DNA of 64,000 bases. It comes from Jeongeupia sp. USM3 (GTDB lineage: Bacteria; Pseudomonadota; Gammaproteobacteria; Burkholderiales; Chitinibacteraceae). The translations under genes were made by a program, and so were the position numbers. This document shows, one piece after another, positions 10,702 through 19,106 of the stretch. Each line of letters starts with the position of its first letter. Position 1 is the stretch's first letter. The notes below the pieces were generated by a model, which searched no databases, was not told the origin of the DNA, and saw nothing but the letters and a program-made list of their open reading frames with translations. The stretch covers positions 2,294,001 through 2,358,000 of the forward strand of contig NZ_CP017668.1 in the NCBI RefSeq assembly GCF_001808185.1, written 5' to 3'.

Positions 10702-11985
10702 TTACCACCAGGCTTCGGCCTGGGCGCCCACGGTCAGGCCGTCGAGGCGGTCGCCGAACGGGCCGTTGAACGACAGCGGGTTGTTGACGCTGTTGCCGGC
10801 GGCGGCCTGCGCGGCATCGTTCCACTTGGCGTAGGTCGCGAACAGGCGCAGCTGCGGCCGGCTCCAGTAACCCGGTTGCGGCTGGATCAGGAAGGCCGCG
10901 GTCGCCTTGGCGAGGTAGCGGGTATCGCCGTCCTCGGGCTTGACCTGGTCATAGCCGACCTCGAGCGCGCCGGCGAGGTGCTCGGTGAACGCATAGACCG
11001 GCCGCGCGCCGAGCGAGATCCACGTCTGGCCCGCGCCTGCCTGCACCTTGTCCTTCTTTTCCCACAGCGCGACGAGCTGGCCCGACCAGTTCGAGTTCTT
11101 CGGCTGCCAGACCATCTGCTCGACGAAACGGTAGGTCTTGTCGTTCTTGTCGGCGGTGACGTTCGGATAGCCGTACGAGTCGGCAATGTCGCCGCGCTGG
11201 AACTGGAACGCCGCCTGGTTGAAGCCGCCGAACACGTCGGCCTGTGTATGCATGATGTTGAACGCCTGGCCGTCGGTCGCCGTGCCGTTGTCCTGGTCGG
11301 CCTTGTTGGCGAAGCGGAAATCGACGCTGAGGGTCAGCTCGCCGCCCTCGTTGACCTTGATGCCGGAGAGGCGGAAATCGTGGCCCGACACGCCGATCTT
11401 GCGGTCGAGGTTCTGCACGCTGGTGTCCGAGGTCTCGACGGTGTTCTGCCGCCAGGCGTAGGCGAGCTTGCCGATGCCGACGTCGATGTTCTCGATCCCG
11501 GCGCCCGGGCCCGAGTTGTCCCAGAAGTAGTAGTCGATCATGTGGACGTCGTGGCGGTCGTAGTAGCGCTTGCCGGCCCAGACCTTGGTGTCGCCAAGGC
11601 CGACGCCTTCGGCGGTCACGTACATCTGGCGGAAGGCGAACTCGGCCGCGTCGTTGGCGTCGCTTTCCCAGTCCTGGAACTGCTTGGCCGAGACGGCGAG
11701 CATCGATTCGATGCGGAACTTGGTGCCGGTTTCCTTCTTCTCGTACGCGGTGCCGCCGAACGCCAGCTCGGCATAGGTTTCGCACTCGTTGCCGAGCCGG
11801 TACTTCGAACCGGCGCCGGCCAGCGCGAAACAGGTCATCGAACCGCCGCCATTGACGGCGCTGCCGATTCCGCTGCGGGCATAGCCGTGAAAATCGATCG
11901 GCAGGCCGTCGGCCTGCGCTGCGGCCGCAAGGCCTGCGGCACACGCCGCGATCAGGTACGAGAGAATTCGTCGCTGAGCCATCAT
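10702..11985 (-). CDS. lamB: maltoporin LamB
   Basis: A signal peptide (MMAQRRILSYLIAACAAGLAAAAQA) precedes an outer-membrane barrel of about 400 aa beginning DFHGYARSGIG, the LamB start. The diagnostic segment KRYYDRHDVHMIDYYFWDNS and C-terminal EAWW are present. It is the trimeric pore for maltodextrins across the outer membrane and leads the maltodextrin gene block. Its upstream region holds LacI-type operators. A start at 11982 (MAQ) is equally possible. Confidence 0.93.
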   Translation of the reverse strand: MMAQRRILSYLIAACAAGLAAAAQADGLPIDFHGYARSGIGSAVNGGGSMTCFALAGAGSKYRLGNECETYAELAFGGTAYEKKETGTKFRIESMLAVSAKQFQDWESDANDAAEFAFRQMYVTAEGVGLGDTKVWAGKRYYDRHDVHMIDYYFWDNSGPGAGIENIDVGIGKLAYAWRQNTVETSDTSVQNLDRKIGVSGHDFRLSGIKVNEGGELTLSVDFRFANKADQDNGTATDGQAFNIMHTQADVFGGFNQAAFQFQRGDIADSYGYPNVTADKNDKTYRFVEQMVWQPKNSNWSGQLVALWEKKDKVQAGAGQTWISLGARPVYAFTEHLAGALEVGYDQVKPEDGDTRYLAKATAAFLIQPQPGYWSRPQLRLFATYAKWNDAAQAAAGNSVNNPLSFNGPFGDRLDGLTVGAQAEAWW

Positions 11986-12093
11986 CCACTCCTGTGGCCC
12001 GGTGACCGGGCCGCGCGTTCATGTTGTAGTCATTGGCGACGAAAGTTCGTAGTTCACTACGAGAAGACCGCTATCGCCGCGCCATACCGCAGC

Positions 12094-12129
12094 TCAAACC
12101 GGATTGAAACTTGAATCAAACCGGTTTGG
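12094..12129. promoter_or_regulatory. tandem LacI-family operators upstream of lamB
   Basis: TCAAACCGGATTGA (12094-12107) and TCAAACCGGTTTGG (12116-12129) are two near-palindromic sites with a central CG, the form of LacI/GalR-family operators. Their centres are 22 bp apart, two helical turns. A third variant, TCCAAAACGGTTTGA, is at 12203-12217. Together they probably repressed the lamB operon. The only LacI-family coding sequence beside them is truncated. Confidence 0.65.
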
Positions 12130-12159
12130 CTTGTTGGCGAGGCGATAATAATTTCGTAA

Positions 12160-12173
12160 TGTGAACAATCACA
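12160..12173. promoter_or_regulatory. inverted repeat TGTGA-N4-TCACA upstream of lamB
   Basis: TGTGA (12160-12164) and TCACA (12169-12173) are perfect inverted halves. The halves match those of a CRP site, but the spacer is 4 rather than 6 nt, so binding by a CRP-like activator is only a suggestion. It lies on the upstream side of the two operators relative to lamB, which suits an activator site. Confidence 0.35.
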
Positions 12174-13638
12174 CTACATCGAAACCCCTATGTTGCAACA
12201 AATCCAAAACGGTTTGAAGAGCGTGATCCGGCACCGCCCAGGCACGGCGGAACATGACACCCACATCGCGGAAAACCGCAGCGGCGGGGGCATCGGCGAC
12301 GGCCGGGCCAGTGGCGGGAAACGGCATGGCGATGCAAAAGCGGGCGGGAAAGGAGGGCGCCGGACGCCGGCGGCAGCGTCCGGCCTGCCGACGAACGGCG
12401 GTCAGCCCGGCAGCGGTGCGTCGGTGTCGCCGGCGACGAACACCGGTTTCCACAGCCGGGTCAGCTCGGCCGCCGGACGGCCGTTCAGCCTTGCGAGCAT
12501 CAGCTCGGCCAGCGTGCGGCCGGCCTCGCGCGGCTCGGGCTGCAGCACCGCGCTGACGACGTCGGGGTAATGCGCCGGCAGGCCACCGAAGACGATGACC
12601 GAGATGTCGCGCCCCGGCACGAGGCCGGCCTCGCGCAGCGCGTTCATCACGCCCGGCGCCGAAACGTTGTTGTCGACGACGATCGCCGTCGGCGGTTCGG
12701 GTTGCGCCAGCAAGGCACGCGTCGCCGCAGCGGCAGCGGACGGGTTGAGCCCGCCGCAGACGAGGTAGTCGGGCCGCGCCTCGACCCCGGCGGCATTGAG
12801 GCCGAGCAGGAAGCCGAGCCGGCGCTGCGCGGCAAAGTTCATCTCGAGCGGCGCGTGCAGCAGCGCGATCCGCCGGTGCCGCGCAGCGCGCCGCCTCGAC
12901 CGCCGCGCCGACGATGCCGGCGTTGTTCTGCAGCGCGGCCGGCACGACCTCGTAGCGCAGCCCGGTCAGGTCGGGGATGAACTTGTCCGCCTTGCGGCTG
13001 ATGCCGCCGCCGATGATCACCAGATCCGGCGACAGCAGCAGGTCCAGATGGCACAGGTACTCGTTGAGCCGCGGCGTGTAGTCCTTCCACTTGAGGTCGA
13101 GGTCTTCCTTGACCCTGGCCGAACAGTATTTTTCGGCGATCGCGTCCTTCGGGAAGATCAGGTGGCCGAACTCGGTGTTGCGGATCAGCCGGCCGTCGAC
13201 GATCAGCGCCGAGCCGATGCCGGTGCCGAGCGTGATGACGACGACCTTGCCGCCGCGGCCGTGGGCGGCGCCGAACTGCACCTCGGCGAGGCCGGCGGCA
13301 TCGGCATCGTTGACCAGCGTCAGCGGCAGGCCGGTCGCGTCGGCGAGGATGCGCTCGGCCGGGGCGTTGAGCCAGGTCTTGTCGACATTGGCCGCCGACA
13401 GCGTCACACCGTTGTGGACGATGGCCGGAAAGGTACAGCCGACCGGGCCGGTCCAGCCGAAATGCTCGACCAGCTGGCGCACCACCGCACCGACCGCTTC
13501 GGGCGTCGACGGCTGCGGCGTGTCGATCTTGTGGCGCTCGGCGAGCAGCTCGCCGGTCGCCACGTTGACCGGTGCGCCCTTGATGCCGGTACCGCCGATG
13601 TCGATGCCCAGTACTGCTACCGGTGCTGCGCTGTCCAT
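12169..13638 (-). CDS. ppgK: second polyphosphate-glucokinase-type ROK kinase, 3' end replaced (chimeric ORF)
   Basis: Residues 1 to about 248 are a complete-looking ROK kinase core (GIDIGGTGIKG, LVNDADAAG, VITLGTGIGSALIVDG, VIIGGGISRKADKF) closely similar to the copy at 2849-3652. After GIVGAAVEAARCA the sequence turns into arginine/alanine-rich nonsense for 240 residues. The cause is that the gene runs, out of frame, into the C-terminal half of a lacI-type gene, so the original stop codon is missing. The kinase fold may still form, since the intact copy ends only about 20 residues past the same point. It is transcribed towards lamB. Confidence 0.7.
   Translation of the reverse strand: MDSAAPVAVLGIDIGGTGIKGAPVNVATGELLAERHKIDTPQPSTPEAVGAVVRQLVEHFGWTGPVGCTFPAIVHNGVTLSAANVDKTWLNAPAERILADATGLPLTLVNDADAAGLAEVQFGAAHGRGGKVVVITLGTGIGSALIVDGRLIRNTEFGHLIFPKDAIAEKYCSARVKEDLDLKWKDYTPRLNEYLCHLDLLLSPDLVIIGGGISRKADKFIPDLTGLRYEVVPAALQNNAGIVGAAVEAARCAAPADRAAARAARDELCRAAPARLPARPQCRRGRGAARLPRLRRAQPVRCRCGDACLAGATRTADGDRRRQQRFGAGRDERAARGRPRAGARHLGHRLRWPAGALPRRRQRGAAARAARGRPHAGRADARKAERPSGGRADPAVETGVRRRRHRRTAAGLTAVRRQAGRCRRRPAPSFPARFCIAMPFPATGPAVADAPAAAVFRDVGVMFRRAWAVPDHALQTVLDLLQHRGFDVV
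12203..12217. promoter_or_regulatory. third LacI-type operator-like site
   Basis: TCCAAAACGGTTTGA repeats the half-sites of the two operators nearer lamB with one mismatch at the centre. Its centre is 88 bp from the nearer one, a distance compatible with looping by a tetrameric LacI-type repressor. It sits in the stretch between lamB and the truncated regulator gene. Confidence 0.4.
12402..12893 (-). pseudogene. LacI-family regulator, C-terminal half only (HTH lost)
   Basis: In a frame different from the kinase ORF, the sequence from about 12893 down encodes RHRRIALLHAPLEMNFAAQR, then PDYLVCGGLNPSAAAAATRA, IVVDNNVSAPG and VIVFGGLP. This is the effector-binding fold of LacI/GalR repressors from about residue 170 onward. 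The helix-turn-helix and N-lobe (about 170 residues) are absent, replaced by glucokinase sequence. An internal ATG at 12842 cannot restore DNA binding. Three operator-like sites remain between it and lamB, suggesting it was the maltodextrin repressor. Confidence 0.7.
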
Positions 13639-13724
13639 GCCCTGCTCCCTGTCCCGTTCCTGGGCGGAAGTTTGCCGGCGACAGCGCCAAAGTCAAGCCG
13701 CGCGCTCATCCCCGCTGTCCTGGG

Positions 13725-14309
13725 TCAACGCGAGGCGCTGCGCAGCTCCTGCAGGCGTTTCTTGTCCGAATCGGCCCGGCGCTTGACGCCTTCAATCTCT
13801 GTCAGCTTGGTGTTGGTATCCGCATCAATATCCGTCAGCTCTTTCTGGCTGACGGCGATTTCGGCGTCGAGGTCGGCCGGCACGGCCTTCTTCGCCTTGA
13901 GCAGCCGCTGCTGCTGCTGCTGCTGCCGCGCCAGCCGCTGTTCGGTGCTCTGGCGGCGGACCTTGTTGGTCTGGATCGCGCCCTGCAGCGCATCGACCTG
14001 CCGGTCGCGCAGCAGGTCGATTTCCTCGGGTCTGGAGAACGACTGCAGCAGCGCCTTGTCGCGCCGCTGCGCATCCTTGCGCATCTGGGCTTCCAGTTGC
14101 TGGCGCGCGCGCTCGTCGTCACTCAGCGCCTTCTCGGGCCCTTTCTTGACCACGCCGCGCTTGTCGAGTTCGGCGACGCCGCCCTTGGGCGCATTGGCAG
14201 GGGGCTTGTCGCTGAACTGCACGTTGCCGTTGTCGTCAACCCAGCGGTACAGCGGCGCCGCCTGCGCCGCCAATGCCACCAGCATCACACCCAGAACCAC
14301 CCCACGCAT
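13725..14309 (-). CDS. DUF4124 domain protein with coiled-coil tail
   Basis: A signal peptide (MRGVVLGVMLVALAAQA) is followed by the DUF4124 motif LYRWVDDNGNVQFSDKPPA. Residues 60-194 are charged and glutamine-rich (a run of seven Q near residue 130) and would form long helices or a coiled coil. The family is common in proteobacterial envelopes, function unknown. It lies 27 nt downstream of pyrE on the same strand. Confidence 0.8.
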   Translation of the reverse strand: MRGVVLGVMLVALAAQAAPLYRWVDDNGNVQFSDKPPANAPKGGVAELDKRGVVKKGPEKALSDDERARQQLEAQMRKDAQRRDKALLQSFSRPEEIDLLRDRQVDALQGAIQTNKVRRQSTEQRLARQQQQQQRLLKAKKAVPADLDAEIAVSQKELTDIDADTNTKLTEIEGVKRRADSDKKRLQELRSASR

Positions 14310-14336
14310 TGCATCCCCCTCTTGTACGCCCCCGGC

Positions 14337-14978
14337 TTATGAAATGCCGTACTGGGCGCGGTATTCGCGAACCCTGGCCAGCTTGTCGGCCATGCCTTCA
14401 CCGTTTTCCAGATACCCGACCAGATCGTTCAGCGTCGCGATCGGGACCACCGGAATGCCGAACTGCTGCTCGACTTCCTGCACCGCCGACAGCGCGCCCT
14501 GGCCACGTTCCATCCGGTCCAGCGCGATCAGCACGCCGGCCGGTTCCGCACCGTGGGCGCGGATCAGGTTGACCGATTCGCGCACGCTGGTGCCGGCCGA
14601 GATCACGTCGTCGATAATCAGCACCTTGCCTTTCAGCGGCGCACCGACCAGCACGCCGCCTTCGCCGTGATCCTTGGCTTCCTTGCGGTTGAACGCGAAC
14701 GGCACGTTGTGGCCGGCCTCGGCCAGCTTCACCGCCGTTGCCGCCGCCAGCACGATGCCCTTGTAGGCCGGCCCGAACAGCACGTCGAACTCGACCTTCG
14801 AAGCCAGCGCGGCCTGCGCATAGCAGCGCGCCAGCTCGCCGACCGAAGCGCCATCGCTGAACAGCCCCGCGTTGAAGAAGTACGGCGAGGTACGCCCGGC
14901 TTTGGTGATAAACTCGCCAAACAAAAGCACGTTCTGTGCCACGGCGAATTCGATGAATTCCCGGCGGAAGTCGGACAT
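14337..14978 (-). CDS. pyrE: orotate phosphoribosyltransferase
   Basis: 213 aa with the PRPP-binding loop VLIIDDVISAGTSVRES and the PyrE start FRREFIEFAVAQNVLLFGEF. It converts orotate and PRPP to orotidine 5'-phosphate in pyrimidine synthesis, in the cytoplasm. Length is standard. It is divergent from xth. Confidence 0.95.
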   Translation of the reverse strand: MSDFRREFIEFAVAQNVLLFGEFITKAGRTSPYFFNAGLFSDGASVGELARCYAQAALASKVEFDVLFGPAYKGIVLAAATAVKLAEAGHNVPFAFNRKEAKDHGEGGVLVGAPLKGKVLIIDDVISAGTSVRESVNLIRAHGAEPAGVLIALDRMERGQGALSAVQEVEQQFGIPVVPIATLNDLVGYLENGEGMADKLARVREYRAQYGIS

Positions 14979-15123
14979 GGCTTTACTCCTGTTTCAATGG
15001 TAATACGGCAGCGAAAATTCAGCCCAACGTAAGCTAAAGGCTGACCATTTTCGGTGCCATGTGACGAAAAACAGCATATCACGCGGGTCAAGCCGGCCCG
15101 AATGCGCAGTTCAAGGAGCAGCA

Positions 15124-15900
15124 ATGCGTATCGTCAGCGCCAACCTCAACGGCATCCGCTCGGCCTGCAACAAGGGCTTTCTCGACTGGCTGACGCGCGA
15201 ATCGGGCGCCGACGTCGTCGCGCTGCAGGAACTCAAGGCCCAGGGGTCCGACCTGTCCGACGCGATGCGCGCGCCCGACGGCTACCGCGGCTTCTTCCAC
15301 TACGCCGAGAAGAAAGGTTACAGCGGCGTCGGCCTGTACTGCCGCCGCGAACCGGACGAACTGATCGAAGGTCTCGGCATTGCCGAATTCGACGCCGAGG
15401 GCCGCTATATCGAGGCGCGCTGGGGCAATCTGTCGGTGATCTCGCTCTACCTGCCGTCGGGTTCGAGTTCGGAAGAGCGCCAGCAGGTGAAGTTCGACTT
15501 CATGGCCAGGTTCTGGCCGCACCTGGCCGAGCTGGCCGCATCCGGCCGCGACGTCGTCGTGCTCGGCGACTGGAACATCGCCCACAACGAAATCGACCTG
15601 AAGAACTGGAAGGGCAACCTGAAGAACTCGGGCTTCCTGCCCGAGGAGCGCAAGTGGATCGGCGAAGTGTTTTCCGAACTCAAGCTTGTCGACGTCTGGC
15701 GCACGCTCTACCCCGATGTGGCCGGCTACACCTGGTGGAGCAACCGCGGCCAGGCCTACGCCAAGGACGTCGGCTGGCGCATCGACTACCACGTCGCCAC
15801 GCCGGGACTGGCCGCCACCGCGAAATCGGGCTTCGTCTACAAGGACGTCAAGTTCTCGGACCATGCGCCGCTGATCATCGACTACGACTACTCGTTCTGA
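15124..15900 (+). CDS. xth: exodeoxyribonuclease III (AP endonuclease)
   Basis: 258 aa. The ATG at 15124 was chosen because MRIVSANLNGIRSA is the family N-terminus. The ORF is open further upstream, but those residues are unrelated. Catalytic residues of the Xth family are visible: N in SANLNG, E in LQELKAQ, D and N in GDWNIAHNEID, and the terminal SDHAPL. It cleaves abasic sites and degrades 3' ends in base-excision repair. Confidence 0.95.
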   Translation: MRIVSANLNGIRSACNKGFLDWLTRESGADVVALQELKAQGSDLSDAMRAPDGYRGFFHYAEKKGYSGVGLYCRREPDELIEGLGIAEFDAEGRYIEARWGNLSVISLYLPSGSSSEERQQVKFDFMARFWPHLAELAASGRDVVVLGDWNIAHNEIDLKNWKGNLKNSGFLPEERKWIGEVFSELKLVDVWRTLYPDVAGYTWWSNRGQAYAKDVGWRIDYHVATPGLAATAKSGFVYKDVKFSDHAPLIIDYDYSF

Positions 15901-15908
15901 AGCGCAAC

Positions 15909-16021
15909 GAATAAATCCCTGCTGGCGGCGTTGCGCTCACTTGCCGTACTCGCTTGTACTGTTGCGACCGAAGGAAGTCCCCGTGGGACGTTTCGCGCGC
16001 CTTGCCAGCAGGAATCTATTC
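15909..16021. repeat. structured intergenic repeat, family 2 (copy D)
   Basis: The arms GAATAAATCCCTGCTGGC (15909-15926) and GCCAGCAGGAATCTATTC (16004-16021) match in 16 of 18 positions as inverted copies. The interior (TTGCGCTCACTTGCCGTACT, AGTCC...GGGAC) resembles the reverse complement of the element after lamB. It begins 8 nt after the xth stop. A partial relative is seen at about 17.89-17.97 kb. Confidence 0.6.
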
Positions 16022-16127
16022 GCCGCGCACTGCCCGCTGCCGCGCCCCCGGCACACCGCGCCGCCTTAGGCGGCTTGGGCTGGGCAGCGTAAGATAGCCG
16101 CCAACCAGCCCATCCCTCCGGTTTCCC

Positions 16128-17366
16128 ATGGCCTTCCGCGACTACTTCGCCGTCTTCACCAACCGCCGCATCGCTGCGGCGATGTTCATCGGCTTTGCCT
16201 CGGGCCTGCCGCTGGCGCTGACCGGCTCGACCCTACAGGCGGTGCTGTCGGACGCCGGGCTCGACGTCAAGACCATCGGCTGGTTCACCCTCGTCGGCCA
16301 GCCGTACACGTGGAAATTCCTCTGGTCGCCGCTGCTCGACCGCTTTCCGATCCCGCCGGGGCGGCGTCGTGGCTGGATGATGGCGATGCAGCTGCTGCTC
16401 GCCGCGGCGATCGCGACGATGGGCGGGCTGAACCCGGCCGAGCACCTGATGACCTACGCGGTGCTGGCGCTGCTGGTCGCGTTCTTCTCGGCGACACAGG
16501 ACATCGCGATCGATGCCTACCGTACCGAACTCGCCCACCACGAGGAACGCGGCGCGGCGGCGGCGGTCGGCGTGTTCGGCTACCGGATGGCGATGCTGAC
16601 GTCGGGCGCCGGCGCGCTGATCCTTGCCGATACCGTCTTCAACTGGCAGCAGACCTACTGGGTGATGGCGGCGATCGTCGCAGCGCTGGCGGTGTTTACT
16701 TTCATCTCGCCCGAACCGCAGACCGAGGCGCGCGCGCCGAAAACGCTGCAGGAGGCCGTGGTCGAGCCGTGGAAGGAGTTCTTCTCGCGCCGCGGCGCCT
16801 GGCTCTTGCTGGCGCTGGTGATCGCGTACAAGCTCGGCGATGCGTTCGCCGGCTCGCTGTCGACCAAGTTCCTGCTCGACATGGGCTACAGCAAGACGCT
16901 GATCGGCGAGGCCAACAAGGTGTTCGGGCTGATCGCGACCATCGTCGGCGGCTTCGTCGGCGCAACGCTGATGGTCAAGCTCGGCCTGTACCGGTCCTTG
17001 CTGGTGTTCGGCATCGCCCAGGCGCTGACCAATCTCGGCTACTGGCTGATCGCCACCGGCGGCGTCCCGGACCCGACGCTGCTGTTCGCGGCGATCGCCT
17101 GCGAGAACCTCGCCGGCGGCATGGGCACCACGGCGGCGGTCGCCCTGCTGATGAGCCTGTGCAACCCGCGCTTTACCGCCACCCAGTACGCGCTGCTGTC
17201 GGCACTGGCGGCGTTCGGTCGCGTTTACGTCGGCCCGGCGGCCGGCTACCTCGTCACCCAGCTCGGCTGGGCCGATTTCTTCGTGTTCTCGGTCGCCGTC
17301 GGCGTGCCGGGCGTGCTGCTGGTGTGGGCGATGCGCGCGCGCATCCGCGAGCTCGACGTCGGCTGA
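16128..17366 (+). CDS. ampG: AmpG-family muropeptide transporter (MFS)
   Basis: 412 aa with about 12 hydrophobic segments and the AmpG-type opening FASGLPLALTGSTLQAVL and GWFTLVGQPYTWKFLWSPLLDR. AmpG imports GlcNAc-anhydroMurNAc peptides from the periplasm for cell-wall recycling. Its tail overlaps nothing, but the downstream GNAT gene starts within 20 nt, so they may share a transcript. Other substrates are possible in this MFS branch. Confidence 0.82.
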   Translation: MAFRDYFAVFTNRRIAAAMFIGFASGLPLALTGSTLQAVLSDAGLDVKTIGWFTLVGQPYTWKFLWSPLLDRFPIPPGRRRGWMMAMQLLLAAAIATMGGLNPAEHLMTYAVLALLVAFFSATQDIAIDAYRTELAHHEERGAAAAVGVFGYRMAMLTSGAGALILADTVFNWQQTYWVMAAIVAALAVFTFISPEPQTEARAPKTLQEAVVEPWKEFFSRRGAWLLLALVIAYKLGDAFAGSLSTKFLLDMGYSKTLIGEANKVFGLIATIVGGFVGATLMVKLGLYRSLLVFGIAQALTNLGYWLIATGGVPDPTLLFAAIACENLAGGMGTTAAVALLMSLCNPRFTATQYALLSALAAFGRVYVGPAAGYLVTQLGWADFFVFSVAVGVPGVLLVWAMRARIRELDVG

Positions 17367-17384
17367 TCCACCATGAGACCCGCC

Positions 17385-17879
17385 ATGACTTACCAGCACC
17401 GCCTTGCCACCCGTGCCGACCTCGAGCAGATCGTCGCGATCTACAACAGCACCGTGCCGTCGCGCCTGGTCACCGCCGATCTCGAGCCGGTCAGCGTTGC
17501 CAGCCGCGAAGCGTGGTTCTTCGAGCACACGGCCGGCCGCCGGCCGCTGTGGGTCGTCGAGGTCGACGGCCGGATCGCCGGCTGGCTGAGCTTTTCGTCG
17601 TTTTACGGCCGCCCGGCGTACGACAAGACCTGTGAGCTGAGCATCTACGTCGACGAAGCCCAGCGCGGCCGGGGACTTGGCAACCATCTGCTGACCGCCG
17701 CGATCGCGCATGCGCCGGCGATCGGCGTCGACACGCTGCTCGGCTTCATCTTCGGCCACAACGCGCCGAGCCTGGCGCTGTTCGAGCGCTTCGGCTTCGC
17801 CACCTGGGGCCGGCTGCCCGGCGTGGCGCTGCTCGACGGGATCGAGCGCGATCTCGTCATCGTCGGTCGCCGGCTCTAG
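17385..17879 (+). CDS. GNAT N-acetyltransferase (phosphinothricin-acetyltransferase-like)
   Basis: 164 aa from MTYQHRLATRADLEQIVAIYN. The acetyl-CoA loop is visible as DEAQRGRGLGNHLL (R/Q-x-x-G-x-G/A). FGHNAPSLALFERFGF is the closing GNAT motif and matches the Pat/YncA branch. The substrate is unknown. It lies 18 nt after ampG. Confidence 0.82.
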   Translation: MTYQHRLATRADLEQIVAIYNSTVPSRLVTADLEPVSVASREAWFFEHTAGRRPLWVVEVDGRIAGWLSFSSFYGRPAYDKTCELSIYVDEAQRGRGLGNHLLTAAIAHAPAIGVDTLLGFIFGHNAPSLALFERFGFATWGRLPGVALLDGIERDLVIVGRRL

Positions 17880-17976
17880 AAAACCGCCGACAAGCCCTGC
17901 TGGCCGTATTGCAATAGCGTCGCTGTGGGACGGCGCGTTCGCACGCAGCACCGCTGCGCCTGGCTGGCGGCGCCCA

Positions 17977-18855
17977 TCAGCCGGGCGGCATCCGGCTGCG
18001 TTTCAGCCGCGCCGGCACGAAGCCGGTGACCAGCGCGGTGCCGGCGAGTACCAGCAAGGCCCCGCCGAACGCGCCCGGCCCCAGCCGCTCGCCGAGGAAC
18101 AGCGCGCCCCAGAGCACGCCGAACACCGGAATCAAGAACGTCACCGTGAGCGCCTGCGCCGCGCCGATCAGCGCGATCAGCCGGAAGTACAGCAGATAGG
18201 CGGCGCCGGTACAGGCGATGCCGAGCGCCAGCACCGCCAGCCAGACCTGTGGCACCGGTGCGGCCGGGACCGGTGCCGCAAACAAGGGCGGCACCAGCCA
18301 CAGCGCCGCGCCCCACATGCTGCCGTGTGCGGCCTCGAACGCGGTCAGGCCCTGCGCGTGGCGCTTGCTGTAATGGCTGGCGATCGCGTAGCCCAATGTC
18401 GCCGTCAGGCAGGCGACGACCGCGGGCTGTGCCGCAGCATCGAAACGGCCACCGCCGACCAGCACCGCGACACCGGCAACGCCGAGCGCCAGCCCGGCAA
18501 ACACCGTTGCGCCGGGCCGCTGGCCGAGCCAGAGCCAGCCGACCAGCACGCCCCAGATCGGCGCGGTGGCGTTGAGGATGGCCATCAGCGAGGCCGGCAG
18601 GCTCAGCGCGGCAAAGCCGTAGCACAGGAAAGGCAGGCCGGTGTTGAACAGTCCGAGCACCAGGTAGTGGCGGACATTGGGACGCTGCAGCGCCCGCCGC
18701 GTCGCCAGCGCCGCCACGAGCAGGAACAGCGCGGCAACGACGACGCGCAAGCCGATCAGCCACACCGCGCCGAGCGCGGGTGCGGCTACGCGCATGAACA
18801 GGAAGGACGCGCCCCACAGCGCGGCCAGCAACAGCATCAGCAAGACGGGGGGCAT
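17977..18855 (-). CDS. EamA/DMT-superfamily transporter
   Basis: 292 aa with ten hydrophobic segments in two homologous halves. ALWGASFLFMRVAAPALGAVW at the start and LIPVFGVLWGALFLGERL near residue 245 are the repeated EamA signatures. It is probably a metabolite exporter in the inner membrane. The substrate cannot be told. It is convergent with the GNAT gene. Confidence 0.85.
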   Translation of the reverse strand: MPPVLLMLLLAALWGASFLFMRVAAPALGAVWLIGLRVVVAALFLLVAALATRRALQRPNVRHYLVLGLFNTGLPFLCYGFAALSLPASLMAILNATAPIWGVLVGWLWLGQRPGATVFAGLALGVAGVAVLVGGGRFDAAAQPAVVACLTATLGYAIASHYSKRHAQGLTAFEAAHGSMWGAALWLVPPLFAAPVPAAPVPQVWLAVLALGIACTGAAYLLYFRLIALIGAAQALTVTFLIPVFGVLWGALFLGERLGPGAFGGALLVLAGTALVTGFVPARLKRSRMPPG

Positions 18856-19106
18856 CGGGGACTCCGTGATCGCCGGCCGGCGGCTGTACGCGCCATGCGC
18901 GCCGGCGGCGGCCGGATGTCGACAGCATCAGCGATCGGCCGCCGCGCCGCCAGCCGTTTCTTGCGGCCGGCGGCGATCGCGACGACGATGCAGGCAGGCG
19001 CTGGCGACTTTTCACGCCGGCGTGACGCCGAAAACGCCGCCCCGGGGCGTACGGCGCCGGCCACAACGCGCTAGACTCCGCGCTCGCAGCCCCACCGGAT
19101 ACCGCC

